Assembly (NCBI GenBank): GCA_021229015.1
Contig: CM037777.1
Location: forward strand, 65,054,219 to 65,118,218
Source of the DNA: Solen grandis
Taxonomy: Eukaryota > Mollusca > Bivalvia > Adapedonta > Solenidae
Length of the DNA: 64,000 nt
Direction: 5' to 3'
Positions within the stretch are counted from its first letter, which is position 1. Every line of letters starts with the position of its first letter. The notes beneath the pieces were generated by a model, which was given only the letters and a program-made list of their open reading frames with translations, did no database searches and was not told the DNA's origin. Made by a program: the position numbers and the translations under genes. Shown here piece after piece: positions 49,166 to 59,484 of the stretch.

Positions 49166-49999
49166 CGTGTCTTTCTTTTAAAATGAAGCTTCACCATCGA
49201 CTTCGCGTGAGTGAAATGAACTGTATCCCCTGTGTCGCCGGTTATATTGATACTGATCTCGTTGAAATATGATCTGCTGACAGGTATGTAGTGTAGACTT
49301 AGAAATTCAAAGTGCATGTGTGGATTAGCCCCTGCTTTTGTTTTTGCGTCAAATGGCACAATGCGTAAAAATGGGTGCTTCGACATCCCCTATCAAAATG
49401 TGTTCTGCCAGATCGGTATATACAAACAGATGGTTCATCTTCGTGATGAGGTCCACACCGTACTTGAATCTGTTGTTGTCTTTGTTCGGAAAAACCACAG
49501 TACTTCCCTCTCCTCCAAGTTTCGTAAGGAGGTTTGGATGAAGTTCCAAGCCGATCATTGATCCACTATTTCCGGTAAACTTGACACGTTTTGACAAGCC
49601 GGAAAAATCAAGTCCAAATGTGAGGTTTCTTTGAGTAAAAATTGTTTTAGTGGCTTGTTTAATAGCCTTGTCTATTTCGTCAGTGAGATGTTGTGGTGAC
49701 GCATAGATGCCTGCAGGAATGCAAAGGCGTATTGCCCATTTTTTGTCTTCTAATTCACACCCGTTTGTCACTTGTGAAAAAGCTGCAGCCAGTTCTGGAT
49801 CTTTAGTCACGACTTAGAATTTTCCTTCATCCTCTTCGATGTTTCTGACTTGTGTGGGAACTATCATTTCCACGAGAGCCACTTCCCAATGTTTGTCGAC
49901 ATCAATGGTTTTTGCCAGCTTGGTTCTAAAACAACATTGTATGTTGTTTGGGTACAATGTCATCGAACTATCACTGATGAGAGTGATGTAGAAAGAGTT
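49072..49999 (-). pseudogene. Penton-like minor capsid protein (single jelly-roll), broken
   Basis: Three consecutive pieces on the minus strand. The N-terminal piece (49,999-49,817) has SFYITLISDSS and HWEVALVEMIVP and ends at an in-frame TAA (49,814-49,816). The middle piece (49,813-49,349) includes HLFVYTDLAEHILIGD. The C-terminal piece (from about 49,386) has FLRIVPFDAK, LHYIPVSRSYF and MVKLHFKRK. This motif order is that of the Polinton protein assigned as penton. There is one nonsense change, one frameshift near 49,350-49,385, and a Lys codon where a start is expected just before NSFYIT. The normal stop also seems lost, so the frame runs on into the pX-like gene. Confidence 0.75.
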
Positions 50000-50009
50000 C
50001 TTTTTTTTT

Positions 50010-50230
50010 TTAAATTTTAAACTTGGGCTTTGGAAGAATGTATTCGATAGAAGTACTCATCAGCAGCAACCAAAGTTCACGATCTGGACTAATGACACGA
50101 TTACGGTGATAAAGATGATCACAATCTGTGTCAAGAAAGTGATTTTGTTGTGAGGAACCTCACTTTTTCCTGTCTGTATACTGTTGTCTACCTGAACACT
50201 GCTGGTATCGGACTGAGACATGCTGTTCAT
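50010..50230 (-). pseudogene. Small Polinton membrane protein with one frameshift
   Basis: ATG at 50,230 opens a 57-codon frame: a polar N-terminus, then a hydrophobic segment (ITFLTQIVIIFITVIVSLVQ). In that frame it ends soon after the segment. An overlapping frame continues with DRELWLLL and IEYILPKPKFK to a TAA at 50,010. Small proteins with this hydrophobic segment and a Pro/Lys-ending tail commonly sit just upstream of the penton-like gene in Polintons, so I infer one gene with a 1-nt frameshift near 50,095. The paired GTATAAA words just upstream (50,235-50,248) are too near the ATG for the usual TATA spacing. Function unknown. Confidence 0.5.
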
Positions 50231-50314
50231 GACGTTTATACTTTATACTAAATGCGATTTTGGAATCCAGCTGTTAAACTTTTTAGGATATCCAAGTCAC
50301 TTCACTTTCACTTC

Positions 50315-51325
50315 TTAAAAAGATTTACCGCCTACACGCCTTGTACGCCGATCAAGAACTGATTCCACTTCGTATAGCTCATCATCTTTTATATGTTGAA
50401 TTTCATCCCTGTAGAAGGATCCGGCGATAGATTCTCCAGCCAAGTCTTCAAGTTTTACGGCCAATGGATGTGTTCTGTTGATGCGAACCACTTTGAACAA
50501 TTCCACTGTCCAGTTGGTAGATAGCCTTTGCCAAATGTTTGCTTGGTTTTATTGATGCGCACTATATCACCCACTTTCAAATCAGTTGATTTCTTATTTT
50601 CTTTTGATGGTTGCCATACAATGTCTTTGTGACTTCATGCTCATTTTCTCTAGACACAGATGCAGGGGTACGCCCGATGCTTCGATGAAAACGATGATTG
50701 TAGCCATGTACCAGTAGTTGCAGTACATCCACATAGTGACGGGTCTTGTGATGAGTAAAATATTTCCACATTCTTGAATTTAGCGTACGTTAAAAACGTT
50801 CAACAATACTCGCTTTAGTTTCTGGGTTTTCAGACGTGAAGAAATGAATGTCATGCTTGTCTAGAAACTTCTGAAATTCCTTGTTCAAAAATTCTCGGCC
50901 TTTGTCTGTTTGCAAAGAGAGTGGTTTTCGGCCTTCTTTTAGAATAGACTGAAAGGCTTGGATGATTGGATGATCCAGTTTTGATTTGTATTACCCAAGC
51001 ATAATTTGAAAACACATCAATGACACATAGTAAGTAGCGATATGGTGAATTCTCTTTGTACATACGTTGCATATCTGCGAGATCAGCTTGCCACTGATGA
51101 TCGATACCTCCTACCACAGTCTGTCGACGTCGAAATTTTCGTCGTATTGTTTTATGCAACGTGTAGGTTCTTTGACTTCTCAACCAGTCCCGTACATCCT
51201 CTAAAGAGATAGATCTGTTCTTTCGCTGCCTTGTAGAGTCCATGAATTCCTCCAAAACTCGTAGGATTATCAGTATCATAGTACAGGTGACGAAGCAACG
51301 TGTCCTTCTTTAGTAGGCGTCCCAT
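50315..51325 (-). pseudogene. DDE integrase (retroviral-like, Polinton type), broken
   Basis: Integrase joins the element ends to target DNA. The start ATG at 51,325 overlaps the end of the preceding gene by 16 bp. Parts in order: the N-terminal region with LLRHLYYDTDNPTSFGG; LEDVRDWLRSQ; the catalytic core with WQADLAD (first Asp), YLLCVIDVFSNYAWV, LQTDKGREF (second Asp) and ASIVERFN (Glu); YNHRFHRSIGRTP; then the C-terminal SH3-like part KVGDIVRI and DELYEVESVL. All three catalytic residues are present but in different frames. At least five frameshifts lie near 51,265, 50,975, 50,790, 50,580 and 50,520. The chromodomain-like end seen in longer relatives is missing after RRTRRVGG. Confidence 0.85.
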
Positions 51326-52034
51326 GACGAATGGGCTAATATCTCCTGGGGTTCTTCCTTTTTAATAGGTCTTTGTTTCTTTGATGTAGATGCGTAGGCA
51401 AAACTTTCATGAAATTCATCCTCCTCCTCCTCTTCTTCTTCATCATCATCTGGTTTTTGTATGAAATTCCATCGACGTTTATTGCCCACGACTTCTTGTG
51501 GGATGTTGACCTCTCTCAGTCCTCTAGAAAATTGCTCCCATCCTCGTGGATTTGACCCTTTCCGCTGTCGAAGTACATCATTGACCAGATCAATAATATC
51601 TGAACCTTCAACGGGTTTTCCATCATATTCTAACAGGTCATGTTCATCCCAACTTAAGTGAGGATGGTCTTTCAGCATGTTTAACAAAAGAGTAGCCTTT
51701 CGCCCCATGGTCGTGGGAACACTGTCTAGAATTTGATCATCGGTTTTTCCTCTTTCTTTACAGTCACTGTACTCGTTGTTTTTTCAGCCATGTGTGGTCT
51801 GGAGGGTTTGAGTGCTTTTTTGTGTGACACTTGAAAGCGATGTAATGCTTCTCCAAATTGTTGTGCTTTTTCTGACTCAGACAATTGATTGTCGTCAAGA
51901 ACTTGATTCATTTCTTTCTGTAATGATGAAGTCTGACTCACTTGAGGGGATGGGGGTAACCGAGGTCGTTGTTCCTTCTTCCATCGATTCATCTCTTCCA
52001 GCAATCGAACCGGAACATAGGCCATCTTCTTCAT
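51310..52034 (-). pseudogene. Conserved Polinton protein of unknown function, one frameshift
   Basis: The N-terminal part (52,034-51,726) starts MKKMAYVPVRLLEEM and contains LDDNQLSESEKAQQFGEALH. The C-terminal part (to 51,310) contains ATLLLNMLKDHPHLSW, SDIIDLVNDVLRQRK and GWEQFSRGLREVNIP and ends after a Glu/Asp run. In known Polintons these two regions belong to one protein, with a short Val-Pro linker that is open here in the second frame across the TAG at 51,726. I therefore infer one gene of about 240 codons with a frameshift near 51,735. Its ATG overlaps the stop of the upstream gene (ATGA). It is probably structural or packaging-related, by position only. Confidence 0.65.
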
Positions 52035-52721
52035 ATTATCCGAATGATTTCACCAGCAAGAGGTATAATTGTTTTGGCTAAGAGTGGTGCAAGTGCCAAC
52101 TGGGGTAGAAAACCATCTTTCTGATTGAGAATGATTTTTTCGAAGTGATACTTTCTTGGTGGCTAACTGTCGGAGCTGATGTCTCTTAGAATGCAATCGA
52201 CGCTTCTGAGCCTCTGACAGTGGTACATTGCCTTTTAAAATGTTGTGACAACATTCAGCAATACAATCTACCAATTCTTTTGGTGCTTCTTGAATAATCT
52301 TCTTTCGAAATTTGGGCGAGGCTTCTGTCAAAGCAAGCAACATTTTGCCATGTTTGCGAACGAGTGGTTGTTTGCGCTTCATGATGACAAATGGTGATGA
52401 AAAGTTTGGTCTCTTTAATTTATACCACTGTTGAAGGGCTTGTAAAGCGATATTGCCAGCACTACTCAGTGGTCCTGAATTTCTCATCGCAGTAACGGCA
52501 GTAGGTAAAGGGGAATGGAGACTTGGGATTGGTGAAAATCTTGATGATGATGATGATGATGATGAACGCCCACTTGAAGAATTGGAAAGGTCAAACAATT
52601 GCCGTCGAACTGTAGGGTTTGGAGAAACCTTCATTGATCCTTGTATTGTAGCCAATCCAGACCTCATCGAACTTCTATTAGAACGGGGAGTAGATGAGGT
52701 CAGTGGAGAGAATTGGGCCAC
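52031..52721 (-). pseudogene. Conserved basic Polinton protein, frameshifted near the C-terminus
   Basis: The open frame (52,721-52,050) has a Ser-rich, probably disordered first half with an S-run, then MKRKQPLVRKHGKML, EASPKFRKKIIQEAPKEL, NILKGNVPLSEAQKRRL and LRQLATKKVSLRK. The second half is a conserved small basic Polinton protein. Near 52,120 the reading frame shifts: the alternative frame gives GFLPQLALAPLL and ends at TGA 52,031-52,033, overlapping the next ATG as ATGA, which supports it as the natural end. No ATG opens the long frame; in-frame ATGs exist at codons 19, 30 and 113. Probably nucleic acid-binding; function unknown. Confidence 0.6.
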
Positions 52722-52739
52722 AGGTGATCTTTGATGTTG

Positions 52740-53231
52740 TCATGGGTAACATCATGTCGAATATATGGGACACTGTTGGTGGTCAGGGTTTCTTACTTCA
52801 GTGACAAATCGGGTCATGAGCTGCATTCTTGTTTGTTTCCTACTGGTGACTTGCGTGTGGTTGGCTTTGCCGTGGTTGTTGTCGTGACGTTTCCTGGCAT
52901 GATACATTCGTTTGGTGTTGTTTTCTTCTTGAACCAAATTTCACAGCTTTGTCTCCATTAAGAGGTACGCATATGGTGCCCAAGACCTCCGCAGTTTTAA
53001 GATAAGTTTCGTTTGTGGTAAATCACAGTTGATCAGCTGTCTTTACATGTCTTTGTTGCTTTCATAAAATCCATCGCATGTTGCACGGTTACTTTTTTCT
53101 CTAATACGCAGCTAAGGTGAAACCTTTCAACCATCTGTCAAACTGATTACCAGCTCTTGTCGTTTCGTTGGGTTCTTTTCCCGTCTCAACGATTCTAGAG
53201 CTTTGATCACTGTATGTGGTGTGTATTCCAT
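52740..53231 (-). pseudogene. Decayed Polinton gene of unknown function
   Basis: ATG at 53,231 (MEYTPHTVIKALESLRREKN) stands 51 nt after a TATA box (53,276-53,282). After 34 codons the frame stops, and plausible coding continues in another frame (VERFHLSCVLEKK, VQHAMDFMKATK) and then a third (YLKTAEVLGTICVPLNGDKA). A His/Arg/Gln-rich end follows (HARKRHDNNHGK, in yet another frame). At least three frameshifts and one stop. No family recognised. Confidence 0.45.
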
Positions 53232-53275
53232 GGTAGCTGTATCCTTAATGATGATCGGATGTCATGTTCCAGTCA

Positions 53276-53282
53276 TTTTATA
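53276..53282 (-). promoter_or_regulatory. TATA box
   Basis: TATAAAA on the minus strand within CAGTATAAAATGAC, 51 nt upstream of the ATG at 53,231. The spacing matches other genes of the element. Confidence 0.6.
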
Positions 53283-53311
53283 CTGTAGTGTAGACGATCG
53301 GTCCTCGATCT

Positions 53312-53923
53312 TCACCTGTTACCCACCGATGGAACACATCTTAAACGATTCAGGTCGGGTGTTCTTGGATGAAAGTCAATGATAAGATATCCATGAGGTG
53401 TAGAGGTTGCATCTTAATACGCCATCACTAAATGGGGTAGTTGTATTTGGTTCGCAAGTGTTTTGATCTGACCTTTATCTCTTGTGTTTTGAAATAATAC
53501 CATGTAGTGTGCATTCAAGCTGATGGTACGACTAGCCTTGGATTGTTGGAACATGTTTTGTGTGATGTAAATGACAGTGGCATTTCTATGGTGTCCCTTT
53601 CGTGTGAACCATAATTTAATTTTCTCCTCATCTTTTTCTTCTAACATATCATCAAATATGACGAGGTGTGGTAAGGTTGTATCGTCTACTATCTCTTCAT
53701 CATCCTCAGGGATACCCTGATTGAATTTGATAGCTTCACGTGCTTGTAACTGTGCGTAGGCACTTTGCCATTCTTTGTAACACCAGACGATGTGTTGTGG
53801 TACCACATGAAATAAATATGTTTTGTACTCAATACGTTTTTTTACAAATTGAGTTTTTCCTAAACCACTTGGCCCTGAGATGAAAATATTACTAGGATGT
53901 TGAAAAAGTAAACTACTTTCCAT
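53312..53923 (-). pseudogene. FtsK/HerA-type genome-packaging ATPase (A32-like), premature stop
   Basis: Pumps the element's DNA into capsids in the family model. The ATG at 53,923 starts MESSLLFQHPSNIFISGPSG. The Walker A motif is GPSGLGKTQF (residues 17-26), Walker B is LVIFDDML, then VIYITQNMF with the sensor Gln and LNAHYMVLF with Arg/Asp further on. An in-frame TAA (53,414-53,416) ends the main frame at residue 169, but the same frame continues with family-like DATSTPHGYLIIDF to a TGA at 53,312. So this is one nonsense change that removes about 33 residues. A TATA box lies 51 nt upstream. Confidence 0.9.
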
Positions 53924-53967
53924 GATGGTCTAAGAAATAATAACAGCATTGACATGACAACATTTTA

Positions 53968-53974
53968 TTTTATA
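53968..53974 (-). promoter_or_regulatory. TATA box of the ATPase gene
   Basis: TATAAAA on the minus strand, 51 nt from the ATG at 53,923. The adjoining AATAAA (minus strand, 53,964-53,969) could also serve as polyadenylation signal for the gene ending at 54,008. Confidence 0.6.
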
Positions 53975-54007
53975 CATCATAGCAAATAAACACTTGAACA
54001 ACATCAG

Positions 54008-54250
54008 TCAAAAATGTAAACTATGACACACATCATGAATCAGTCTTTCTTTATACATCATCCATTTCGGGAATATCATGGTATATCCCATAGCATTTAA
54101 AGCCATGCGCACTTCGTCAAACAGTTCCTCGGATTGTCTTAACGCCTGTTCTGATTGAATTCCAAGTACACGTACAGCCAACAGCACAGCTCTACGCCAT
54201 GGATTCCGAATTGGAGTTATGTTTTTTTCCTGTAGTGAAGTATTTTCCAT
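54008..54250 (-). CDS. Small Polinton protein, unknown
   Basis: 80 residues from an ATG at 54,250, intact. Contains NPWRRAVLLAVRVLG, QSEELFDEVRMALNAMGYTM and IFPKW. No family recognised. It is mixed-charge and helical in character, without a membrane segment. It lies 13 bp after the stop of the F-box-like gene and 84 bp before the ATPase gene. Confidence 0.6.
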   Translation of the reverse strand: MENTSLQEKNITPIRNPWRRAVLLAVRVLGIQSEQALRQSEELFDEVRMALNAMGYTMIFPKWMMYKERLIHDVCHSLHF

Positions 54251-54263
54251 TTTTTTTGGCTTC

Positions 54264-54883
54264 TCATTCGTCTTGCAAGTACTCTGCGTAGTATCTTATT
54301 TTGTAGGTGTCCCAGAGGGATTTGTCTCCCAACTCAAACCTTTCTAAGTTGACGAAATCGGGATCTTGAAAGAACTGTTCACTAGGATTTGGCCTCTTTT
54401 GTTTGAATATTGCGGCGCACTGTTTACCAAAAGTGTTAAACACTTGTGCACAAGTGATAGGTTGTGGAGTTAGTAAAATGGCACGTTTATCCTCTGGTGT
54501 GTCGTTCCGGTAGTTAATCGCAAATCTGAGATACATACGCTCATCAAAACGGATCAGTTTCTCCACTGTGTCAATGTTTATGGTGTCAATGTATATGTAC
54601 CACACGTCAGAGATCAGGTTGCATAGCAGCTTTAAATGACGAAAATCCGTTGAATGACCAAACTTTTATAGCTGCTTGGAAGATCACGCTCTCGAACATC
54701 ATTAAAGATATCTTGAACTTGGTTTAAACAGCAGGGATCCTCCATCGTCTGGTGAAATATTCTGTTTCCAATGCGCTGTGCCCAGGTAAAAAAAATCTCG
54801 TTGCAAAATGCAGCAGGTTTCTTATTAGCTTCAACTAGATGTCTGCAGATCATCTGTTGCATTTCTACTGGTAGAGTGTTCAT
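54264..54883 (-). pseudogene. F-box-like protein, one frameshift
   Basis: ATG at 54,883 starts MNTLPVEMQQMICRHLV, which resembles the N-terminal half of an F-box (Leu-Pro, then hydrophobic positions). RIGNRIFHQ, VQDIFNDVRERDLPSSY follow. The frame ends at 54,632. From about 54,660 a second open frame, which has no ATG of its own, carries WYIYIDTINIDTVEKLI, MYLRFAINYRNDTP and WDTYKIRYYAEYLQ to 54,264. I infer one gene of about 205 codons with a frameshift near 54,645. F-box proteins recruit substrates to SCF ubiquitin ligases, so a host-interaction role is possible. The F-box call is weak: the Trp usually found late in the motif is not placed with confidence. Confidence 0.4.
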
Positions 54884-54944
54884 TGTGAATCTCCGTATGT
54901 TTCCACCACCGTTCAGGCTATGCACACGATCACAAGCCAACTGG

Positions 54945-57900
54945 TTATGAAGGTTGGTAACCGTACGGCACTGTCTTATATTTGTCCACGACCACGCGTT
55001 TTGTATACACCGAGCGGAACGTCTTAGTCTGTGTCTCACTGGTCACTTTGCGATTTCTATGTCTCTTGATTCGGGATTCATATTGGATGACTGTTTTGTA
55101 ATGTTCGCGATCTTGTACACAGTCGACCATAGTCTTAAAATTGACTTTCTGACTAGCATTGAAATCCAAAGTGATGCCTTTTACTTTGCATTTCTGATGT
55201 CGATTTCCTTTTTCATCGATGTATTCATACCCATAGTTTTTTGGCCCTAATGCCACGAATTTGACAATGCGTCCATGTGGTACTTCATCTGTCCACTTTC
55301 CCAAATGACTATCTTCAATTGGAATGTTGTACTTGTCAGGGTCATAGATGTAAATGCAACTGTCTGTGTCAAAATACAGTACCCGATCTCCAAGTTTTTC
55401 CAACTCGGTGTAAAGTTCAAGTCGAGCATAGGACGTAACGAAGGCAGCTACCACTGGATTTGAAGATGAATGGGGCTGTGTTGCGTCTGTTTCATCCGAG
55501 TAATCCACCAGCATAAAGTTGTCATGATCGAAAATCTCGGCAAACTGCACAGTGACATGACGGTCGGAGAGTAGGTCATACAACCGGTTTACCTTAGACA
55601 CATACTCGGTCTTGGTTTGAACATTGTTTTGTGCATTCTTACCCCACAAGCAGTTCAACATGGTTTTGGCAAACGCTCTTTTTCTTTTTTTCTTTTTCAC
55701 GTTGTCGAGCCAGATACCAACTATCTGAAAATAATTCTGTTTAAAGCGGGCTTCATCATGTTCTGTTTTTACCCAATTAGGGTAACCAATTGCTTCTTGT
55801 TACAATTTCAAGTATTTGTCAATATACTGTTTATACACATCTTTACTCCATGTGTCCCAGTGCTAGATGTGGAAGACGTCTACCAATTGGTATCCTACCT
55901 CAAGAGCTTTGGCTATTTCCACATGGGTCCAGGTACCTGTCAACATGCGTTTGTACAGAGTGTGATTGCATTTTTCACACTCTTCCTCAGCACAGTGTAA
56001 AGATCATTTTCTTGTTACAGTGAATAGGTAGGACGGGTAGCCACAGATCTTGTGGTAGCAATACACGACATTTGATGAATCCCTTGTACTTTCCAATGTT
56101 CTTTGTATCAATCATCTCTTGACTTAAGATGTTGGGATGTCCCACGGGGTATGCTTTGTACTTGTTCACGAATGGATACAGAGAGCAAATGACAGCATAC
56201 TTGATTTCTTCCTTGGTGGTTGTATCCACTTCACGGTAAAATTGAACGGCATTGGTTCGTCCACCAAGCAAAGCATCCCGAGGTATAATAGGTTCTTGGA
56301 AGGGAAAGAAACTCTGTATCTCTGTATTCTGGTTCAATCTTACATTTCTGATCAAAGTCACATTCCCACATTACAACTGTGTTGTAACCTTGTTGTGCCA
56401 AGTCTATCAACCGAAAGGTTGTGGCATTGTATAACTGCTCCATAGTTTGAAGTGTGTAACCGTTCACAGTGTCTCTCCTTGGGTAACATATTGGACATCC
56501 GTGTGTCCAGCACCCCATGAATTCGTATACGGTGTTCGTCTCTTTGTGGAACCCGTCAACGTAATAGGGTCCAATTTGTACTTCACCTCCATTTAATGCA
56601 TGGCGAATGTGCTTATTCTCAATGGAAGCAGTTGTTTCTATCTAGCGAATCCCTTTGATTGAGTATCGAGTTTTGTTTGGATACCCGTCATCAGAGATTA
56701 CAGTCAAGGTCTTTGGAGGCATTGAATTTTTACGCCAAGTTTTGTTGCACACTTTAGCTAGAGTGGTCGCTTCCAGGAACGGATCAATCTGGTCACTGGC
56801 CAACAGTTCTTCCTAAACTCTCCACAACCTCGTCTCAAGATGTCCACATCTGATTTGCAGTACTTTTGCATTTCTAACTGAAAGTGAAACACAGCCTTTT
56901 GTGCCACTTTTGCATTGTACCATTTCAGAAACGCTTCTCTCTTGTCAGGTTTCATGCTGTTGGGTCTGTAAAAATGTACGGGGAGATAGTATCCAATGTA
57001 GTCTTGGTATTCATCCGTGTTGGCATAAAATGGAAACCATCCTTTTGCCATCTCAGTCAATCCAAACGTGTCGGGGAAATCGGACAAAGGCATGTTGAGA
57101 AAACTCAGTGAGTCGATGAATCTCATTAGATTTTTGCTTCCATTCATGATCAATTCTGGTTTGACTGTATCATGTGTCAGTAAGTGCCTCAAAATAAACT
57201 GTGCATCGTATCCTTGTGAGTTGTGAGCAATCACTGTGGTACCTCTGTGACTGGGTTGAAACAGCCATGCACAAAATTCTGACAAGGTGTTGTTACCACG
57301 AAATATTTTTTCTCTTGGCTCATCAACAGCGTCGCATTTCTGACACGGGCTTTCTATGGATTGACGCATACAGTCTCCACAAGCACGCTGAGCAACACAA
57401 AAGTTTGGTATATGTTCACCCAAATCAAATCGGCACTCAAAGTCAAAGAAGATGAAAGGTACAGTCGGTGACTTCATGTTCTCTGGTTCTTTGTACGTGG
57501 GGATATAACACTGATGTTCTGCATCCACAACTTTCTTGCAATATCTGCATTTCTTAGTGCCGGGACATAGATGGTTCTTCTTTGTGCCCACAACCATTTG
57601 ACCACAGGTCTTGCAATTCCATACACTTTCACAGATGCTTTTTTGTAGATTTTCCTGGTTTCGCTATGTGCTGATCAAAACATTTCTGACTATGAAATGT
57701 TCTACCACAGTGACCACATGGAAAGAATCCTTCTTTTGGACATAGTGTTGAGGGATAACACAGACAAATGTTCTTGCAAAAGTGAGCTTCTCTGTTGTTA
57801 TAACCGTAGTTACAGTGTTCACAGAAGTAGCTGCATCCCAGGAAACCAGTGATCGATGTAATGCAATCATAATGTTTACCATGATGATAAATGTGAATCA

Positions 57901-58731
57901 CTTTGCTTTTGTCTATCAGAGGTAGGTGATTGAACAACACGTCCATTTTCTCAAATTGGGGCCACACTTTGATCACATAGTCTGGATAAAGGTGAGCTTG
58001 AATCTTCTTGTATTCTTCTATACCACAAGGTTGATTTGGACTAATGCCCACAATGTCTAACAATGTCTTGGCTTCTTGGCTTTGAAGTAATTTTGCAGAT
58101 TGTCTCATCAAATTCCATCGCTTCTTCCAGGCTGCAGCGTTCGTTTTATTGAGTTTACATATCCCTACCACAATTGATCGTGCCAAGCACATACTGTCGT
58201 GAGCATTGTCTATCTTCAACATACTTCGTTTGACTTTGGTCATGTTCTCAATGCTTAATTGCGATCCAAACGTTCTTTTTGATCTTCCACCACCCTCAGG
58301 CATAATGACATGTGTCATTTCTAACTGGAGATGCCCGTCATGAATCTCAAACTTGTGGTTGCTCTGTGATACTTTCTCTATTTCGTTCAACAGCGTATAT
58401 CCTGAAATGTGTGTTGCATTCCCGAACGGAATGTGGATACCAAACGCTAGGTCAGGATGATTCATAGAGATACGAATTTGATCGTTGTCATTGACCCGTG
58501 CTTCTCTGTATAACTGTTTGACCATGTCATTGAAAAGTTGATGTGTAAATTCAAACGGTTTCTTATATCTTTCAAATGTAACATCGTACACGTGGCCATT
58601 CGTTTTAAATTTTTTTGAAGTTCTCTGTGACCGTGGCTGTATGGAATAATATTCCGTATATCACTCTTGGTCTTTTTTGCAAGTGGCTCGTCATCGCTGC
58701 TTTCTTCACTACTCGACATCGTTGTGATCAT
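54945..58731 (-). pseudogene. Protein-primed family B DNA polymerase (Polinton PolB), multiply broken
   Basis: Replicates the element, primed by a terminal protein in the family model. ATG at 58,731 (or 58,719). Order: acidic/basic leader; N-terminal domain with DSMCLARSIVV and a Cys/His-rich zinc region (FCEHCNYGY, CGHCGRTFHSQKC); exonuclease motifs FIFFDFECRFD, HNSQGYDAQFIL and YCKSDVDIL; polymerase motif A (ICSLYPFVNKY), motif B region (AKTMLNCLWGK), motif C LYFDTDSCIY; GPKNYGY and a C-terminus ending VPYGYQPS. The motif A Asp is Val (GTC at 56,191-56,193). Frameshifts lie near 58,605, 57,640, 56,790, 56,300 and 55,990. In-frame stops are at 56,642, 55,863 and 55,800. Several frameshifts sit in A runs. 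Full length would be about 1,250 codons, normal for the family. Confidence 0.92.
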
Positions 58732-58750
58732 AAGTAAGCGAGCAAAGCTT

Positions 58751-58757
58751 TTTTATA
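58751..58757 (-). promoter_or_regulatory. TATA box of the polymerase gene
   Basis: TATAAAA on the minus strand in TGTATAAAAAAG. It is 26 nt before the first ATG (58,731) and 38 nt before the second (58,719), so the second may be the start used. A GGGCGG GC box lies between it and the divergent plus-strand promoter. Confidence 0.55.
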
Positions 58758-58788
58758 CATCTAAGCTCCGCCCACCTGATCTCAGGCC

Positions 58789-58795
58789 TATAAAG
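58789..58795 (+). promoter_or_regulatory. TATA box of the zinc-knuckle gene
   Basis: TATAAAG on the plus strand, 65 nt before the ATG at 58,854 and about 30 bp from the divergent polymerase TATA box, forming a compact bidirectional promoter. Confidence 0.55.
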
Positions 58796-58853
58796 TGCGG
58801 TTTGACCCGTCCACTTCATCACTCTCAAACCTGATTCAGACTGCTCTCTTCAG

Positions 58854-59377
58854 AATGACCTGCAACGCATTTGAGTTCTGGATGAAAGGACAACTACAAG
58901 CTGATCAGACTAGAAACAGAAAGACAAGTGACATGCTACCGCTGTCAGGAAAGTGGGCATTATGCATCGGCATGTACGAAGAAAGCTTCAACACCTCAAA
59001 CAGCACGGGTGTGTTACCGTTGTCATGAACCGGGACATTTTGTTTCTAATTGCCCAAAGCCTGCAGTGTGCTACAGCTGTCATGAACAAGGCCACTTTGC
59101 ATCCGCTTGTCCTAAGAAAGGGGTGAATAGTACTGTACCTACAGTAAACGCACAGGCGGACAGTGAAATGCAGAAAATGGACGTAGTTGAGACAGTGACA
59201 CAGACGGACAGTGATGTTGAGTTGGTAGAGGCTGTCTCTGAGTTGGAGAAACCTACCGTAAATCCCAAGAAACGCAAGAGAAGCGTCAACACATGCATCG
59301 TGTGTCCTGAGGCTCACCCATCAACAAGCAGTACAGAGTGTAACCGACCAGCTAAGAAACGAAAAAGTAAAATGTGA
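58854..59377 (+). pseudogene. Triple CCHC zinc-knuckle protein (CNBP/Gag-like), frameshift near the start
   Basis: Three C-x2-C-x4-H-x4-C knuckles in a row (CYRCQESGHYASAC, CYRCHEPGHFVSNC, CYSCHEQGHFASAC). They are followed by an acidic Thr/Val-rich stretch and two basic clusters (KKRKRS, KKRKSK) that look like nuclear localisation signals. A binder of single-stranded nucleic acid is likely. The knuckle frame (open from 58,928, about 150 codons) has no ATG before the first knuckle. A start at 58,854 (MTCNAFEFWMK), placed well after a TATA box, reads in another frame, so a 1-nt shift near 58,890 is inferred. It differs from most genes here in its rightward orientation and in ending with a normal AATAAA (59,485-59,490) and no stem-loop. 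It may be captured cargo. Confidence 0.7.
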
Positions 59378-59484
59378 CATTTGAACACTAGACTCGAAAA
59401 CAAAGTTGTGTTATGTTCATTATTTGCTGTATGACCCATGTTTAATTCATTGTTGTTGTATGACACATGTTTGTTGTTAAACAC

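Noticed and set aside
52453..52734. Plus-strand frame opposite the Ser-rich gene
   Set aside because: Shadow of the leftward frame; its Asp run is the complement of the Ser/Ile-type codon repeat.
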